A DNA stretch of 64,000 nucleotides from positions 23,782,283 to 23,846,282 of the forward strand of contig OU612066.1 of the NCBI GenBank assembly GCA_914767715.1. The letters are read 5' to 3'. The position numbers and the translations under genes are program-made. This document shows, piece by piece, positions 63,567 to 64,000 of this stretch. Numbering within the stretch: position 1 is the stretch's first letter; the number at the start of each line of letters is the position of its first letter. The notes beneath the pieces are model-generated. The model had not been told where the DNA came from, ran no database searches, and saw only the letters and a list, made by a program, of their open reading frames with translations. The stretch is from Membranipora membranacea. Lineage: Eukaryota > Bryozoa > Gymnolaemata > Cheilostomatida > Membraniporidae.

Positions 63567-64000
63567 TTGAAGCAAATCTATTTTTTAATCCGAGCGAAAA
63601 AAAAGCATGATACCCACCCTTGGTATATTTTTCAATTTTTTAAGTCAGCGTTATTACCCCTCCAGCTTGTCTCAGGATCTTTATATTCTGCAGTTTGAAT
63701 AAGGTCAATGGGGGCTCTAACTGGTCAGTGTTTCATATTATTCCGACAGACTTTGTATTTTTTCACGCTGCCGTATGACATGTTTTTTCAGTGCAAAAGT
63801 CAGCCTCGTTAAATCGGACGCTGACAGAGAACGGATAACTGCAGAGACAAACGGATTTCATATTTGAAACGAGCGAGAGTTGCTTCTGCTTTTGAGGTAA
63901 GTTTGAAGCAAATCTATTTTTTAATCCGAGCGAAAAAAAAGCATGATACCCACCCTTGGTATATTTTTCAATTTTTTAAGTCAGCGTTATTACCCCTCCA

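Larger units (their letters stand above)
63379..63714 (+). repeat. Representative (consensus-like) 336-bp satellite unit
   Basis: This unit matches its neighbours on both sides and serves as the reference for the right-hand subfamily. It holds 132 G+C of 336 bases and 13 CpG. Landmarks: CTCTAACTGG at 63379, TCCGA at 63406 and 63589, a T6-CAG-TG at 63449-63457, GTCAGC at 63463 and 63644, PstI-type CTGCAG at 63503 and 63688, TTTGAA at 63527 and 63694, GAG|GTAAGT at 63558-63566, and the A8 tract at 63597-63604. T runs of five or six lie at 63422-63427, 63447-63452, 63581-63586, 63628-63632 and 63636-63641. Two PstI sites per unit predict a fragment ladder of about 151 and 185 bp. I do not recognise this satellite as a named family. 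Confidence 0.95.
1..64000 (+). repeat. 336-bp satellite DNA array, about 190 head-to-tail units
   Basis: The full window is one tandem repeat. Counting from the motif CTCTAACTGG, unit starts fall at 21, 357, 693, 896, 1232, 1568, 1904 and so on to 63379 and 63715. Most spacings are 335-337 bp (extremes 333 and 338, apart from one truncated unit of 203 bp). In the right half nearly all are exactly 336. All units have the same orientation and I saw no inverted unit or non-repeat insertion. Length differences come mainly from homopolymers: the A run in the GCGAAAAAAAAGC segment and the T runs in TGTTTTTTTAGTG and CTATTTTTTAA. Bases 1-20 are the end of a unit that starts outside. There is no coding capacity: all frames carry stops in the common unit. 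A satellite of this size is a eukaryotic, heterochromatic feature. The chromosomal location is inferred. Confidence 0.98.
51619..64000 (+). repeat. Highly homogenised subarray, 28-unit long-range period
   Basis: This holds thirty-six complete units and a 286-bp partial unit, almost all exactly 336 bp and differing by zero to two bases. The rare marks show a period of 9,408 bp (28 x 336): CAGTGAAAAAGTC at about 51357 and 60765, GTAAGTGTGAAG with TTTTTTGATCC at about 52474 and 61882, an AAGCTT at 53247 and 62655, and GCCTTGTT at about 53388 and 62796. Private changes in one copy only include AAAAATCATG at 54197, TTTGACGTAAG near 60533 and GACAGGGAACGG near 61808, so the two copies are not perfectly the same. 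The end of the repeat is outside the window. Confidence 0.9.

Noticed and set aside
63625-63641. TATA-like GGTATATTTTT as a promoter
   Set aside because: A/T-rich hexamers are expected by chance at 39 % G+C, and there is no other promoter element or transcript evidence.
63379-63714. Tandem RNA gene cluster (5S rRNA, tRNA or snRNA)
   Set aside because: I saw no tRNA-type A/B box, no 5S-like conserved core and no cloverleaf. The only clear stem is the 6-bp dyad.
1-64000. CRISPR array
   Set aside because: Regular spacing suggests it at first glance, but the whole 336-bp period is conserved, with no short repeat and unique spacers, and no cas genes.
1-64000. Mobile element or retroelement array
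   Set aside because: No terminal repeats, target duplications, integrase or reverse transcriptase reading frames; every base belongs to the same short unit.

Overview
The whole 64,000-bp window is one tandem satellite DNA array. The unit is about 336 bp (132 G+C of 336, about 39 %), always head to tail on the + strand. Setting the unit start at the motif CTCTAACTGG, I located 190 units that start and end in the window (first start at 21, then 357, 693, 896 ... 63379), 20 bp of a preceding unit, and 286 bp of a 191st unit cut by the window end. I found no unique sequence, real protein gene, RNA gene, transposon or CRISPR array. A megabase-style satellite like this points to a eukaryote, with the window probably inside centromeric, pericentromeric or subtelomeric heterochromatin. 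The species cannot be named from the sequence. CpG is not depleted in the unit (13 seen, about 13 expected), which fits an invertebrate or another weakly methylated genome slightly better than a heavily methylated vertebrate, but this is only a hint.

Layout from left to right. 21-1903: diverged units, including a two-unit repeat and one unit with a clean 133-bp deletion (693-895). 1904-8621 and 8622-15339: a 20-unit, 6,718-bp block present twice in tandem and almost identical, with nested 6/7-unit and 3-unit repeats. 15340-21380: a 7-8-unit block duplicated at an offset of 2,685 bp. 21381-37502: a mosaic in which a 14-16-unit block is repeated with single units lost, ending in a four-unit repeat (about 1,343 bp) at 32.5-34.8 kb. 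37503-43888 and 43889-51618: a block present as 19 and then 23 units, differing by exactly four units. 51619-64000: very uniform units, with a further 28-unit (9,408-bp) long-range period running off the right end. From about 36.9 kb rightwards most units carry TTTTTTCAGTG where most left-hand units carry TTTTTTTAGTG, so there are two main subfamilies.

The unit has internal organisation. Ordered landmarks (TCCGA, AAGTCAGC, CTGCAG, TTTGAA) occur twice in the same order, suggesting that it descends from a dimer of about 183 and 153 bp. Its A/T tracts form two clusters about half a unit apart, and 336 is 2 x 168, so one unit could seat two nucleosomes. On the + strand every unit also carries a strong splice-donor-like GAG|GTAAGT and an acceptor-like T6CAG (or T7AG), framing a 105-bp exon-like segment that has stops in all three frames.

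The short open frames here (60-93 codons) are chance frames in the repeat. They open and close with the length of an A tract and with single substitutions, so none is annotated as a gene. The main biological content is the record of array evolution: unequal exchange, segmental amplification and homogenisation.
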